A program made the position numbers and the translations under genes. Shown one piece after another: positions 23,524 to 31,847 of a DNA stretch of 64,000 bases. A model generated the notes under the pieces. That model had not been told where the DNA came from. It did not search any database and was given only the letters and a program-made list of their open reading frames with translations. Source of the DNA: Dyella sp. AtDHG13 (GTDB lineage: Bacteria > Pseudomonadota > Gammaproteobacteria > Xanthomonadales > Rhodanobacteraceae). Location: assembly GCF_003201105.1 (NCBI RefSeq), contig NZ_QICJ01000004.1, positions 62,001 through 126,000 of the forward strand, given 5' to 3'. Numbering within the stretch: the first letter of the stretch is position 1; each line of letters opens with the position of its first letter.

Positions 23524-24571
23524 AGTCGTCGATATCGTCCCCGGCATGCACGATCGCTATGCCGTTGGTGGCACCGCTGTTGAGCGTGACGCTGCTTTTC
23601 AGCGCGAAGTTGCCGTCGCCATCGACGTTGAAGATGGAAACATGCGATGCCGATCCGTTGCCGTCCACCACGGCGGCGAGTCGGTCGCGGTAGGCGATGT
23701 CGGTGGGGTTGCCGTTGAACGTGGCAACCACGGCCGCGTCCTGGACGATCTTGCGGTTGTAGACGGAGTAGCGCGATACGGAGTGGCTGGGCGAATTGGC
23801 CGAGAACAGGAACGAGCCATCCAGCGCAACCCAGCACGGTGCCATCTGGGTGCCGGAGCCGGTAACCGTGAGCACCGCATCGTCACGCACGAGGCTGATT
23901 TCGTTGGCGTGGGCAATGGTGACGTAGGCGTCGCGGCCGCGCGTGGCGAGCCCGAAGGGCGCGTTGACGTTGGCGGGAATATTGGCCACCAGTCGGGTCT
24001 GGCCGCTGATGGCGCCCTGATCGGTCAGGCGCACGGTTTCAATCGCATTACTCTTTTCGGAGATGACCAACTCGCCGTCGAGCACGCCCACCTGGGCGGC
24101 GGAGCCGTCGGCGCGCACCAGTGGCGCCGCGCCGTCCGCGCTCGATGCCACGCCATAGCGGTCGATCGGGTGCGACTCGATACGAGTGGCGGTGAGGATA
24201 TAGAGATGATCGCGGCCGAAGGCGACGCTCACCGGGTTGGTGATGGCGGGCACCAGCTTCATCAGCTGCAGGGGAACGCCGCCCTCTTGTTTTCGAAAGA
24301 TCGATACGTTGCCGGAACCGAAATTCACCACGGCAAGCAGGCGATGGTTCTGCGCGATGCCGCCGGCGTTGCCGGTCACGCCGCCGGTTCCTCCGGTCTT
24401 GGACTGCTCCACCAGCACGCCGCGCGTGTTATAGACCAGCAGCTCGTTGTTGGTTGTGTTCGACGACGTGACCACAAGGTCGCCGTCGTTCCAGTCCAGG
24501 CCGGCTTGGGCGTAAGCCGCGCCGGCCACCATCAACCCCAGCAATGCCGTCCCGCAGATGGTTCGTTTCAT
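23522..24571 (-). CDS. Secreted beta-propeller (lactonase-like) protein
   Basis: A 349-residue exported protein (signal peptide MKRTICGTALLGLMVAGAAYA). Repeated strands such as NELLVYNTRGVLVEQ, LLAVVNFGSGNVSIFRK, VSVAFGRDHLYILTAT and SRYSVYNRKIVQDAAV describe a seven-bladed propeller of the 6-phosphogluconolactonase/YncE type. No catalytic residues can be assigned and many such proteins are extracellular binding or structural proteins. It ends in an acidic DDIDD tail. Divergent from the cytochrome b gene. Confidence 0.72.
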   Translation of the reverse strand: MKRTICGTALLGLMVAGAAYAQAGLDWNDGDLVVTSSNTTNNELLVYNTRGVLVEQSKTGGTGGVTGNAGGIAQNHRLLAVVNFGSGNVSIFRKQEGGVPLQLMKLVPAITNPVSVAFGRDHLYILTATRIESHPIDRYGVASSADGAAPLVRADGSAAQVGVLDGELVISEKSNAIETVRLTDQGAISGQTRLVANIPANVNAPFGLATRGRDAYVTIAHANEISLVRDDAVLTVTGSGTQMAPCWVALDGSFLFSANSPSHSVSRYSVYNRKIVQDAAVVATFNGNPTDIAYRDRLAAVVDGNGSASHVSIFNVDGDGNFALKSSVTLNSGATNGIAIVHAGDDIDD

Positions 24572-24881
24572 GACCAGTCCTCGATGTGATCGCAGGTAAT
24601 TGCGGCAACACGTGTCGCCGCGGCGAGTCCCCTGTAGCGACCGTGCGCATCGGTCTTCTGGTATTCGGCGCTCGGGCCCGCAGGGTTACTTCGTTGGCTT
24701 CAATGCGGCGAGTAACCGGTGAACGCGCAGCCGCGAATGAACAAGTGACAGGGCAAAGCTTCGTGCCTGCCTCGGGCTGGTTCGCGTGAAACCTGAGTCT
24801 GGTGGCAGGCGCGTCTGTCCGGTGCGCGAGTAGACTAGGTGGCAAGCCGTTCGGTTCGCCCTGCTTCCCCGGAGTATGGCC
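24572..24881. other. Divergent intergenic region, no gene seen
   Basis: About 310 bp between the propeller gene and the cytochrome b gene. It contains an 8-bp palindrome ACACGTGT at 24608-24615 near the propeller start. No conserved small open frame with a ribosome binding site was found. Confidence 0.4.
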
Positions 24882-25802
24882 ATGAGTACGGAAAGCCTCG
24901 ATGCTGGCGCATCCGCACCGATTCCCATCGCGAATCGGGAGTCGCGCAGAACCGTTTACCGGCATCCGCTGCCGATCCGCATCATGCACTGGATCAACGT
25001 GGTCGCGTTGACGCTGATGTTCCTGAGCGGGCTGCAGATATTCAACGCGCATCCGAGTTTGTACTGGGGCAATCGATCCGACGAAGGGACGGCGATCTTC
25101 GCGCTGGGCGCACGCGAGGATGCGGCGGGCAAGCTGCAAGGCGCCACGCGCATCGGCAAGCACGAGTTCACCACCACCGGCGTGCTTGGCGTATCGAACG
25201 GGAGCGACGGCAGTCCGCAGGTCCGCGGCTTCCCGTCATGGCTTACCGTGCCCGGCCCGCAGTGGCTGGCGATGGGGCGGCGCTGGCATTTCTTCTTTGC
25301 GTGGGTGTTCGTGCTGAACGGCCTGTGCTACGTCGGCTACGCCATCGCCACGCGACACCTGCAGCGCGATCTGTGGCCCACGGGCGCGGACTGGCGCGGC
25401 ATCGGGCGATCCATCGTCGACCATCTGCGCTTCAAGCATCCTCACGGCGACGAGGCGCTGCGCTACAACATCCTGCAGCGGCTTGCCTACCTGACGGTGA
25501 TCTTCGTGTTCGGCGTGGGCATCGTGCTGATGGGGCTGGCCATGTCGCCGCGCATGGATGCGGTGCTTTCACCGCTGGTGGAAGCCGTCGGCGGACGGCA
25601 ATCGGCGCGGACGATCCATTTCATCATCGCCTGGGGCTTCGTGGCCTTTGTGCTGATCCATGTGTTCGAAGTGTTGATCACCGGCGTGTTCAACCAGTTG
25701 CGGGGGATGATCACCGGCTACTACGCGATCGATGCCTCGCCGCGCGACACGCAGCCGCCAGCCGCGGAAGTCGTTTCCTCGGAGGATCGCCCGCATGACT
25801 GA
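24882..25802 (+). CDS. Cytochrome b561-type membrane subunit of a molybdoenzyme
   Basis: A 306-residue inner-membrane protein with four helices carrying histidines typical of b-heme ligation: IRIMHWINVVAL, RRWHFFFAWVF, ARTIHFIIAWGF and LIHVFEVLITG. This is the di-heme cytochrome b of the thiosulfate-reductase/YedZ-like type that passes quinol electrons to a periplasmic molybdoenzyme. It overlaps the Mo-oxidoreductase gene by 8 bases, fixing the partnership. The ATG at 24882 sits 7 bases after a GGAGT ribosome binding site, better than the in-frame ATG at 24876. Confidence 0.87.
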   Translation: MSTESLDAGASAPIPIANRESRRTVYRHPLPIRIMHWINVVALTLMFLSGLQIFNAHPSLYWGNRSDEGTAIFALGAREDAAGKLQGATRIGKHEFTTTGVLGVSNGSDGSPQVRGFPSWLTVPGPQWLAMGRRWHFFFAWVFVLNGLCYVGYAIATRHLQRDLWPTGADWRGIGRSIVDHLRFKHPHGDEALRYNILQRLAYLTVIFVFGVGIVLMGLAMSPRMDAVLSPLVEAVGGRQSARTIHFIIAWGFVAFVLIHVFEVLITGVFNQLRGMITGYYAIDASPRDTQPPAAEVVSSEDRPHD

Positions 25803-26550
25803 TCGCCGCTCGTTTCTGCGCATGACCATGGTGGGTGCGGCGGGCGTGCTCGTCGTCGGCTGCGACCGCATCTCGCGCACGTTGTGGGGCCCCGATGTGC
25901 TGGGCCAGGCGGAAGGTTTGAACCGCCGCGTGCAGGCACTGTTGTCTCCCTCCGGCAGCATGGCGAAGGAATACACCGAAGCCGACATATCGCCGGTGTT
26001 CCACCCCAACGGCACCACCATGCCCGCCACGCCGGCCTATCAGGCCCTGCTCGCCGACAACTTCCGCGATTACAAACTGCAGGTGGATGGCCTGGTGCGC
26101 CGGCCGGCCAGCCTCTCCATCGATCAGCTGAAGCGGCTGGATACACGCACGCAGATCACGCGCCACGATTGCGTGGAAGGCTGGAGCGCCATCGGCAAAT
26201 GGCAGGGAACGGCGCTGTCCGCCGTGCTCGATCACGTTGGCGTCGATCCGCGCGCGCGTTTCGTGGTGTTCCACTGTTTCGACGAGATGGAGGAAGACAC
26301 GCCGTATTACGAGAGCATCGACCTCACGGAAGCCAGGCATCCGCAGACGCTGCTGGCCTTCGCCTTGAACGACAAGCCGCTGCCGGTGCCGAACGGCGCG
26401 CCTCTGCGACTGCGCATCGGTCGCCAGCTCGGCTACAAGCAGGCCAAGTATCTGGCCCGCATCGAACTGGTCAGTTCGCTCGAGGATATCGGCGACGGCA
26501 ACGGCGGCTACTGGGAAGATCAGGGCTACGAGTGGTATGCCGGCATCTGA
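25795..26550 (+). CDS. Tat-exported molybdopterin-dependent oxidoreductase
   Basis: A 251-residue protein with a twin-arginine signal (DRRSFLRMTMVGAAG; the following VVGC could also be a lipobox). The core is the sulfite-oxidase/MsrP-type molybdopterin domain; Cys126 in TRHDCVEGWSAIGKW is the expected Mo ligand. Later text DEMEEDTPYYESID, LLAFALNDKPLP, PNGAPLRLRIGRQLGYKQAKYL is the conserved cofactor-binding half. It forms a two-gene unit with the cytochrome b subunit, analogous to MsrPQ, which repairs methionine sulfoxide in periplasmic proteins. The substrate here is not established. Confidence 0.9.
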   Translation: MTDRRSFLRMTMVGAAGVLVVGCDRISRTLWGPDVLGQAEGLNRRVQALLSPSGSMAKEYTEADISPVFHPNGTTMPATPAYQALLADNFRDYKLQVDGLVRRPASLSIDQLKRLDTRTQITRHDCVEGWSAIGKWQGTALSAVLDHVGVDPRARFVVFHCFDEMEEDTPYYESIDLTEARHPQTLLAFALNDKPLPVPNGAPLRLRIGRQLGYKQAKYLARIELVSSLEDIGDGNGGYWEDQGYEWYAGI

Positions 26551-26716
26551 AGTTTGCGCCCCCATGGCTGCGCGGCGCGGGTTTGTCGGCGGACTCGTGC
26601 ACTTGTGCGGGTCGATGCGCCATGCTTGACTCGGCCGCCAACGAACCCGGCGACATGCGGGGGCTTGTGCGCCTCGGCGCCACTGTTCCCGCCTCTCGAT
26701 GGACAAGGAGCGCGCG

Positions 26717-27385
26717 ATGAAGCTACTGCTCACGTCCGGTGGCGTCAGTAACCGGAGCATCCGCCAGGCCCTAGTCGACCTGCTGGGCAAGCCCATCGAA
26801 GAGTCCACCGCGCTGTGCGTCCCCACGGCGATGTACGGCATGTTCCCGAAGACCGCAGTGATGACGTGGCGGCAGATTGCAGGGCTGACGCCCACGCCCA
26901 TGGTCGAGCTGGGATGGAAGTCCGTGGGCATGCTCGAACTGACCGCGCTGCCCAGCATCGACAGGCAGAACTGGGTTCCCTTGGTACGCGAAACCGACGC
27001 GCTGCTGGTGTGCGGTGGCGACGTACTGTATCTGCGTCACTGGATGCGCGAGTCCGGTCTGGCGGACCAGTTTCCATCGCTCGCCGATACCGTCTATGTC
27101 GGGCTGAGCGCCGGCAGCATGGTGATGGCGCCGCACGTCGGCGAGGCCTTCGTGGGCTGGAAGCCGGCCGAGGGCGGCGACCGTGCGCTGGGTATGGTCG
27201 GCTTTTCGATCTTCCCGCACCTGGACAACGCCATGTGCCCGGAGAACAGCATGGCCGATGCCGAGCAATGGGCCGCGCGCGTGCCGGTGCCGGGGTATGC
27301 CATCGATGACGACACCGCCATCAAGGTGGTGAATGGTGTCGTCGAGATTATCTCCGAAGGGCATTGGAGGCTCTTCGAGCGATAG
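26717..27385 (+). CDS. Peptidase E-like (S51 family) protein
   Basis: A 222-residue cytoplasmic protein; the ATG at 26717 follows AAGGAG. It has the S51 class-I-glutamine-amidotransferase-like fold: MKLLLTSGG start, LLVCGGDVLYLRHWM, and the nucleophile elbow VGLSAGSMVM with Ser131, then a His region FPHLD. Family members (PepE) cleave Asp-X dipeptides and cyanophycin-derived dipeptides. Related proteins are annotated as type 1 glutamine amidotransferase-like. Monocistronic. Confidence 0.83.
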   Translation: MKLLLTSGGVSNRSIRQALVDLLGKPIEESTALCVPTAMYGMFPKTAVMTWRQIAGLTPTPMVELGWKSVGMLELTALPSIDRQNWVPLVRETDALLVCGGDVLYLRHWMRESGLADQFPSLADTVYVGLSAGSMVMAPHVGEAFVGWKPAEGGDRALGMVGFSIFPHLDNAMCPENSMADAEQWAARVPVPGYAIDDDTAIKVVNGVVEIISEGHWRLFER

Positions 27386-27460
27386 CGTCGTCGGTATACA
27401 GGCCAAGAACGACGTCCGCGATCGCGCGGCATGCGACGGGTTTGCTGTGCTGTCGCTCCG

Positions 27461-27495
27461 TTGCCCCGGATTTCGCGGTGCTTCATCCGGGCTAC
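27461..27495. repeat. REP-like half element (copy 3)
   Basis: TTGCCCCGGATTTCGCGG followed by tgcttcatccgggctac. It contains the two inverted GCCCGGAT modules of the 5124 and 13230 elements compressed into a single short hairpin. It lies in the 213-bp gap between the peptidase gene and the next small gene. Confidence 0.6.
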
Positions 27496-27598
27496 TCGCT
27501 GCCGTGCGTCGTCACGCCGCCAACTACGGCGTGTCGGTTATGTTCCTTCCGCACGGCTCTTTCACGCTTTGCGGGTCCATCACCGACCGGAGTGGAGC

Positions 27599-27835
27599 AT
27601 GCTCGTCGACATCTACCAAAGCAGTATCAGCAACGGTTGGTTCGTCGCGGTTCCCACCGGGAACCAGCTCGCCTTTGCGCGTGTTCCGCCCAAGCCGGAG
27701 CTGGTGGAACCTCAGTTGTTTCTGCAGGGCACGGATCTGGTCTCGGGCAACTACTTTGTTGGCCTGGACGCGGCGGCGGTGTTGAAGCAGGTGGCGGACC
27801 AGGGGTACGCGTTTTTCGAGGCGGGCGTGCGGTGA
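27599..27835 (+). CDS. Small conserved hypothetical protein (DUF6139-like)
   Basis: A 78-residue protein with an AGTGGAG ribosome binding site. The opening MLVDIYQSSISNGWFVAVPTGNQLA resembles a small family found in Xanthomonadales (DUF6139, from memory; uncertain). It has no signal peptide or membrane segment. The frame is open further upstream to 27431, but that portion reads across the REP-like palindrome and is rejected. Function unknown. Confidence 0.6.
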   Translation: MLVDIYQSSISNGWFVAVPTGNQLAFARVPPKPELVEPQLFLQGTDLVSGNYFVGLDAAAVLKQVADQGYAFFEAGVR

Positions 27836-27880
27836 TGCGATCCACGGCTGCGCCGTGCGCTACTGACGGAGGAAATCATC

Positions 27881-28111
27881 ATGTCTCTGGATGCCACACC
27901 GGGCCTGGGAAACACCACGCTTGAGGCCCAGATCCTCAGGGCGCTGGTACGGAAGCTGGTGGAGAAGGGCGTGCTGTCGTCCGGCGACGTGCGCTCCCTG
28001 TTGCTGGAAGCCACGGAGCATCTGGACACCGTGGTGGGCAACAACCTCACGGTCGAGGAAGCGCAAAGCATGATCAAGGGCGACCTGGCCTCCTTCCTCG
28101 GACCCGCCTAG
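27881..28111 (+). CDS. Small hypothetical protein
   Basis: A 76-residue, largely helical protein (LEAQILRALVRKLVEKGVLSSGDVRSLLLEATEHLD) with a very good GGAGGAA ribosome binding site. It lies 45 bp after the preceding small gene on the same strand, so the two are probably cotranscribed. The helix-turn pattern is not a convincing DNA-binding motif. No family recognised. Confidence 0.6.
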   Translation: MSLDATPGLGNTTLEAQILRALVRKLVEKGVLSSGDVRSLLLEATEHLDTVVGNNLTVEEAQSMIKGDLASFLGPA

Positions 28112-28302
28112 CCAGGCGCCGCCGCGGGCCGGCGGACTGCCGTGTGGCGTCGCTGCCTGCCCTTCCAGGTAAGGCTTGGCCCTGCCGTGCCAGCGAGCGT
28201 CGCGCCGAAACCGCGACAGCGCTTGCTTCGGGCGCGTGGCATCCATCTTGCTGCGCATCGGGTGGTATCCGTTCCCATCCACGCGCCTGAGGCCCGCACC
28301 GC

Positions 28303-29385
28303 ATGCCCCACCCGTTCGCCAAGCAGCGGCGCGCCGACGATACGGAACATCGACGGGAGTACACGCACTACCTTGCGCAACGCATGGCGCCGGCAATCCG
28401 CGCGCTGACGGCGCTGGCGGTGGCCGCCTATCTGCTGGCGGCCGGCGGGCGCGCGCTGCTCAGTTCGTCGCCGGTACCTTTGCCGCTGCGGCTGGCGCCT
28501 GTCGTGCCGCTTGCGGTGCTGGCTGTGGCGGCCCGGCGCGAACGGCGGCCGCTGGCGTTGAGCCTGCTGGCGCTCGCCTGCGTGCTGCTGCTGGAAGTGG
28601 GCGTCAACTTGAACGGCATCGGCCAAGTGCCGGGCCAGCGGCTGGTGCTGCCCGGGCTGTTGCTGCCGGTGGCGTCGTCGGTGATCTGGATCGGCCGCTG
28701 GGATTTCATCGTCGCGATGCTGCTGTGCGCGCTCGGTCCGTTGCCGATGCTGATGCTGGGCTCGGTCAGCGGCGTGCCCGTGTTCCAGTACGCCGTGTAC
28801 ATGACCATCGCGATTTCCGTGGCCGCCGTGCTGCGCGCGTTCATCACGCGCACGCTGTTCGAGCAGTTCCGCCTGGAAAAGAAACTGAGGGAGCAGGCGC
28901 ACACCGACGGCCTCACCGGCCTGCTCCAGCGCAACCGGTTTCTCGAACTGGCGCGCTACGCCTTGAGCGATATCTACCTGCGTCGCATGCCGGCGGCGCT
29001 GCTTTACCTGGATGCGGATCACTTCAAGCAGCTCAACGATGCGTTCGGCCACGAGGCCGGCGATCAGGTGCTGATCCAGCTGGCGAGCGGCCTGCGTGCG
29101 CAGATGCGCGATTCGGACCTGATTGGCCGCGTGGGTGGCGAGGAATTCGTGGTGCTGCTGTGCGGCGTGAACATGCAGCACGCGCGTTCGCGCGCGGAGC
29201 GCTTGCGCGAGGCAGTGCGTGTCGTGCATCGCCCGGATCGCCTGCTGACGGTCAGCGTCGGCATCGTGTGCTGCGATCGGCCCGGCGAAAACATCGAAAG
29301 CCTGATCTCGCGCGCCGACCAGGCCATGCGCCTGGCCAAGAAGAACGGCCGCGACCAGGTGGTCGTCGACGCATCCATCGCCTGA
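28303..29385 (+). CDS. Membrane-bound diguanylate cyclase (GGDEF)
   Basis: A 360-residue protein. Residues of about 30-185 hold five or six transmembrane helices without a recognised sensor domain. Residues of about 198-355 are a GGDEF domain with the active GGEEF signature at 278-282, the preceding substrate-binding DADHFKQLNDAFGHEAGDQ, and an intact RxxD inhibitory site at 269-272 exactly five residues before the signature. It should therefore make cyclic di-GMP from two GTP and be feedback-inhibited. The membrane part suggests control by an unidentified signal. Monocistronic. Confidence 0.92.
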   Translation: MPHPFAKQRRADDTEHRREYTHYLAQRMAPAIRALTALAVAAYLLAAGGRALLSSSPVPLPLRLAPVVPLAVLAVAARRERRPLALSLLALACVLLLEVGVNLNGIGQVPGQRLVLPGLLLPVASSVIWIGRWDFIVAMLLCALGPLPMLMLGSVSGVPVFQYAVYMTIAISVAAVLRAFITRTLFEQFRLEKKLREQAHTDGLTGLLQRNRFLELARYALSDIYLRRMPAALLYLDADHFKQLNDAFGHEAGDQVLIQLASGLRAQMRDSDLIGRVGGEEFVVLLCGVNMQHARSRAERLREAVRVVHRPDRLLTVSVGIVCCDRPGENIESLISRADQAMRLAKKNGRDQVVVDASIA

Positions 29386-29413
29386 GATCAGGACCGATGC
29401 GGCTCCGTAGAAG

Positions 29414-29680
29414 TTACGGCTGCTCGGGCGGCGGTTGCAGCGTCGTGGCGAGTTCTTCGAGGATGGCGATCTGCTCGTTCAGTGCGTCATGCAGTTCGCT
29501 CTGGCGCGTCATCAGCGTTTCGGTGGACGCCGCCTGCTTGAGCTTTTTCAGTTCGCCGTCGAACAGCAGCCACTGCGCCGTGAGGGTTTCGACATTGTTC
29601 TTCGCGTAGTGGCGCATTTCCTTCAGCTGCGCGACTACATCGTTGACGTGTTCGAACGGAGTCTTCGTATCCGCGGACAT
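29414..29680 (-). CDS. Small helical/coiled-coil protein
   Basis: An 88-residue protein that is helical throughout, with heptad-like text (VNDVVAQLKEMRHYAKNNVETLTAQWLLFDGELKKLKQAAS, then LHDALNEQIAILEELATTL). No signal peptide; the C terminus is Pro-rich (QPPPEQP). No family recognised. Convergent with the diguanylate cyclase gene, 28 bp apart. Confidence 0.6.
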   Translation of the reverse strand: MSADTKTPFEHVNDVVAQLKEMRHYAKNNVETLTAQWLLFDGELKKLKQAASTETLMTRQSELHDALNEQIAILEELATTLQPPPEQP

Positions 29681-29854
29681 GGCGGCACCTCAGGTCTCAT
29701 CCGAGGCGGTCGAGCATAGCCACGCCAAGCTGGCTCCCGCCGAAATGGTGCCCGCGCTCTTCATGCTTTCTCGACGCCTGCGGCGTGCACGAGCGCAGGT
29801 GTTGCCCACGCGCTCGCGGTGGCGGTTCGCGAAGTCATGGCTTCGCGGCTCGGC

Positions 29855-29884
29855 TTGCCGCCCCGCAAACATTTCGACTATTCT
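29855..29884 (+). promoter_or_regulatory. Promoter candidate for the arsenic operon
   Basis: TTGCCG (29855-29860), 18-bp spacer, TATTCT (29879-29884). The expected transcription start, about 7 bases on, coincides with the A of the arsR ATG at 29891. No ribosome binding site precedes that ATG, so the mRNA may be leaderless. ArsR-family repressors usually bind over such promoters. Confidence 0.5.
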
Positions 29885-29890
29885 AGTTTT

Positions 29891-30232
29891 ATGGAAACGA
29901 CAGACGCCATCGCCGCGCTCACCGCCCTCGGCCACGCCAAGCGCCTGGCCATCTTTCGTCTGCTGGTGGTGGCGGGCCCGGCGGGTCGCATGGCGGGGGA
30001 TATCGGGGACGAGCTGGGCATGCCCGGCGCCACGCTGTCCTTTCATCTGAAGGAGCTGGCCAACGCGGGGCTGGTGACGGCCGAGCCGCAGGGCCGTTTC
30101 GTCTGCTACCGGGCGGCCTTCGACGCCATGAATGGGCTCATTGCCTACCTCACCCACAACTGCTGCGCGGGGAGCGCGGACGCCGGCTGTGCTCCGGTGT
30201 CCGGCGCTTGCCGGCCCGGCGACAGCTGCTGA
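29891..30232 (+). CDS. arsR: ArsR family arsenic-responsive repressor
   Basis: A 113-residue winged-helix protein (residues 5-85: ALTALGHAKRLAIFRLLV, MPGATLSFHLKELANAGLV, GRFVCYRAAF). The C-terminal tail is Cys-rich: Cys91 and Cys92 (HNCC), Cys100, Cys107 and Cys113. A vicinal CC pair plus a later Cys is the As(III) site of the Acidithiobacillus/Corynebacterium-type ArsR, unlike the E. coli type, whose cysteines lie in the recognition helix. It heads an operon with arsC and an ACR3 exporter. The ATG at 29891 is preferred over an upstream in-frame start at 29819, which would read through the promoter. Confidence 0.92.
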   Translation: METTDAIAALTALGHAKRLAIFRLLVVAGPAGRMAGDIGDELGMPGATLSFHLKELANAGLVTAEPQGRFVCYRAAFDAMNGLIAYLTHNCCAGSADAGCAPVSGACRPGDSC

Positions 30233-30253
30233 TCTTTATTCCGGGGAATCGTC

Positions 30254-30766
30254 GTGACTCATCGCGTCCTGTTCGTGTGCACGGGCAACTCCGCCCGCAG
30301 CGTGTTGGCCGAAGCCACGCTGCGCGCCTGGGGCAGCCCACGGTTCGAGGCGTTCAGTGCGGGCAGCCGGCCCACCGGCAAGATCAACCCGTTTGCGCTC
30401 GACACGCTCGACGCCGCAGGCATGCCCACTCACGGCCTGCGCAGCAAATCCTGGGACGAGTTCTCCGGCGCCGGCGCGCCGGCGCTCGATATCGTGATCA
30501 CGGTATGCGATAGCGCGAATGACGAAACCTGCCCCGTGTTTCTTGGCGACTTCGTGCGCACGCACTGGGGTTTGCCCGATCCGGCGAGCGTGCAGGGTAG
30601 CGATGCCGACAAGCACGCCGCATTTGCGCGTGCGCATGCCACGATCAAGGCGCGCGTAAGGGCGTTGCTCGATCTGCCGTCCGACACCTGGGCCGACCGC
30701 ACTGCGTTGAAAACCGCGCTGGACCGGATCGGCCTGTTCCAGTCCGGGGACGATGCGCATGAGTGA
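30254..30766 (+). CDS. arsC: Thioredoxin-coupled arsenate reductase ArsC (LMW phosphatase fold)
   Basis: A 170-residue enzyme starting at GTG with a GGGGAA ribosome binding site. The P-loop VCTGNSARS carries nucleophile Cys9. The relay cysteines Cys85 (ITVCDSAND) and Cys93 (ETCPVF) follow, giving the triad of the S. aureus pI258-type arsenate reductase, which reduces arsenate to arsenite using thioredoxin. It is longer than the classical about 130 residues because of a C-terminal helical extension (about 40 residues), as in other proteobacterial versions. Its stop overlaps the start of the exporter gene. Confidence 0.93.
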   Translation: MTHRVLFVCTGNSARSVLAEATLRAWGSPRFEAFSAGSRPTGKINPFALDTLDAAGMPTHGLRSKSWDEFSGAGAPALDIVITVCDSANDETCPVFLGDFVRTHWGLPDPASVQGSDADKHAAFARAHATIKARVRALLDLPSDTWADRTALKTALDRIGLFQSGDDAHE

Positions 30767-31832
30767 AGCCGTCGACACACAGCCTGCCATCGGCTTGTTC
30801 GAGCGCTATCTGACGCTCTGGGTCGCTGCGTGCATCGTGCTGGGCACGGCGGTGGGCCATTGGTTGCCGGGGCCGTTCGCCACTCTCGGAGCGATGCAGC
30901 TTGCCAGGGTCAACCTGCCGATGGCGCTGCTCATCTGGCTGATGATCGTGCCCATGTTGCTGAAGGTCGACCTTGGCGCCATGCGCCAGGTCGGGCGCCA
31001 CTGGAAGGGCATGGGCGTCACGCTGTTCGTCAACTGGGCGGTGAAACCGTTCTCCATGGCCGTGCTCGCCTGGCTGTTCCTGCGGCATGTCTTTGCCGGC
31101 CATCTGCCGCCGGGCGAAGTGGACAGTTACGTGGCCGGCCTGATCCTGCTGGCGGCGGCGCCGTGCACGGCCATGGTGTTCGTGTGGAGCCACCTGTGCC
31201 AGGGCGAGCCGACGTTCACGCTCAGCCAGGTCGCCATCAACGACGCGATCATGGTGGTGGCGTTCGCGCCGCTGGTGGCGCTGCTGCTGGGCGTGTCGGC
31301 GATCACGGTGCCCTGGGCCACGCTGGCGTTGTCCGTGGGGCTGTACATCGTGTTGCCGGTGATCGGTGCAAGCCTGCTGCGGCGCATGCTGTTGGCGCGC
31401 GGCGGCGAAGCGGCCCTGGCCGCATGCCTGCGTCGCCTGGCGCCGGTGTCGCTGGGCGCCTTGCTGATCACCCTGACGCTGCTGTTCGGCTTTCAGGGAA
31501 AGCAGATGCTGGCGCAACCCCTGATCATCGCGATGCTCGCGGTGCCGATCCTGGTGCAGGTGTACTTCACTTCGGGTCTGGCCTATCTGCTGAACCGCCG
31601 CTTGGGCGTCGAACACTGCGTGGCGGGGCCGTCCGCCCTGATCGGCGCAAGCAACTTCTTCGAGCTGGCCGTCGCCGCCGCGGTGAGCCTGTTCGGCCTG
31701 GATTCGGGCGCGGCCCTGGCCACGGTGGTGGGCGTGTTGGTCGAGGTGCCGGTGATGCTGTCGGTGGTGCGCATCGTCAACCGCTCGAAGCGCTGGTACG
31801 GCGAGCCGAACGGGAAGGGCGCTTCCGCGTGA
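30759..31832 (+). CDS. arsB: ACR3 family arsenite efflux transporter
   Basis: A 357-residue, ten-helix membrane protein. The helix-4 signature ILLAAAPCTAMVFVWSHLCQGEP contains the conserved Cys needed for arsenite transport, and IGASNFFELAVAAA is the characteristic helix-9 block. It completes the arsenic resistance operon: ArsR senses As(III), ArsC makes arsenite, ACR3 exports it using the membrane potential. The ATG at 30759 lies 8 bases after GGGGA and overlaps the arsC stop; an in-frame ATG at 30753 is too close to the ribosome binding site. Confidence 0.93.
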   Translation: MSEAVDTQPAIGLFERYLTLWVAACIVLGTAVGHWLPGPFATLGAMQLARVNLPMALLIWLMIVPMLLKVDLGAMRQVGRHWKGMGVTLFVNWAVKPFSMAVLAWLFLRHVFAGHLPPGEVDSYVAGLILLAAAPCTAMVFVWSHLCQGEPTFTLSQVAINDAIMVVAFAPLVALLLGVSAITVPWATLALSVGLYIVLPVIGASLLRRMLLARGGEAALAACLRRLAPVSLGALLITLTLLFGFQGKQMLAQPLIIAMLAVPILVQVYFTSGLAYLLNRRLGVEHCVAGPSALIGASNFFELAVAAAVSLFGLDSGAALATVVGVLVEVPVMLSVVRIVNRSKRWYGEPNGKGASA

Positions 31833-31847
31833 ACCCGACGGACGTGG

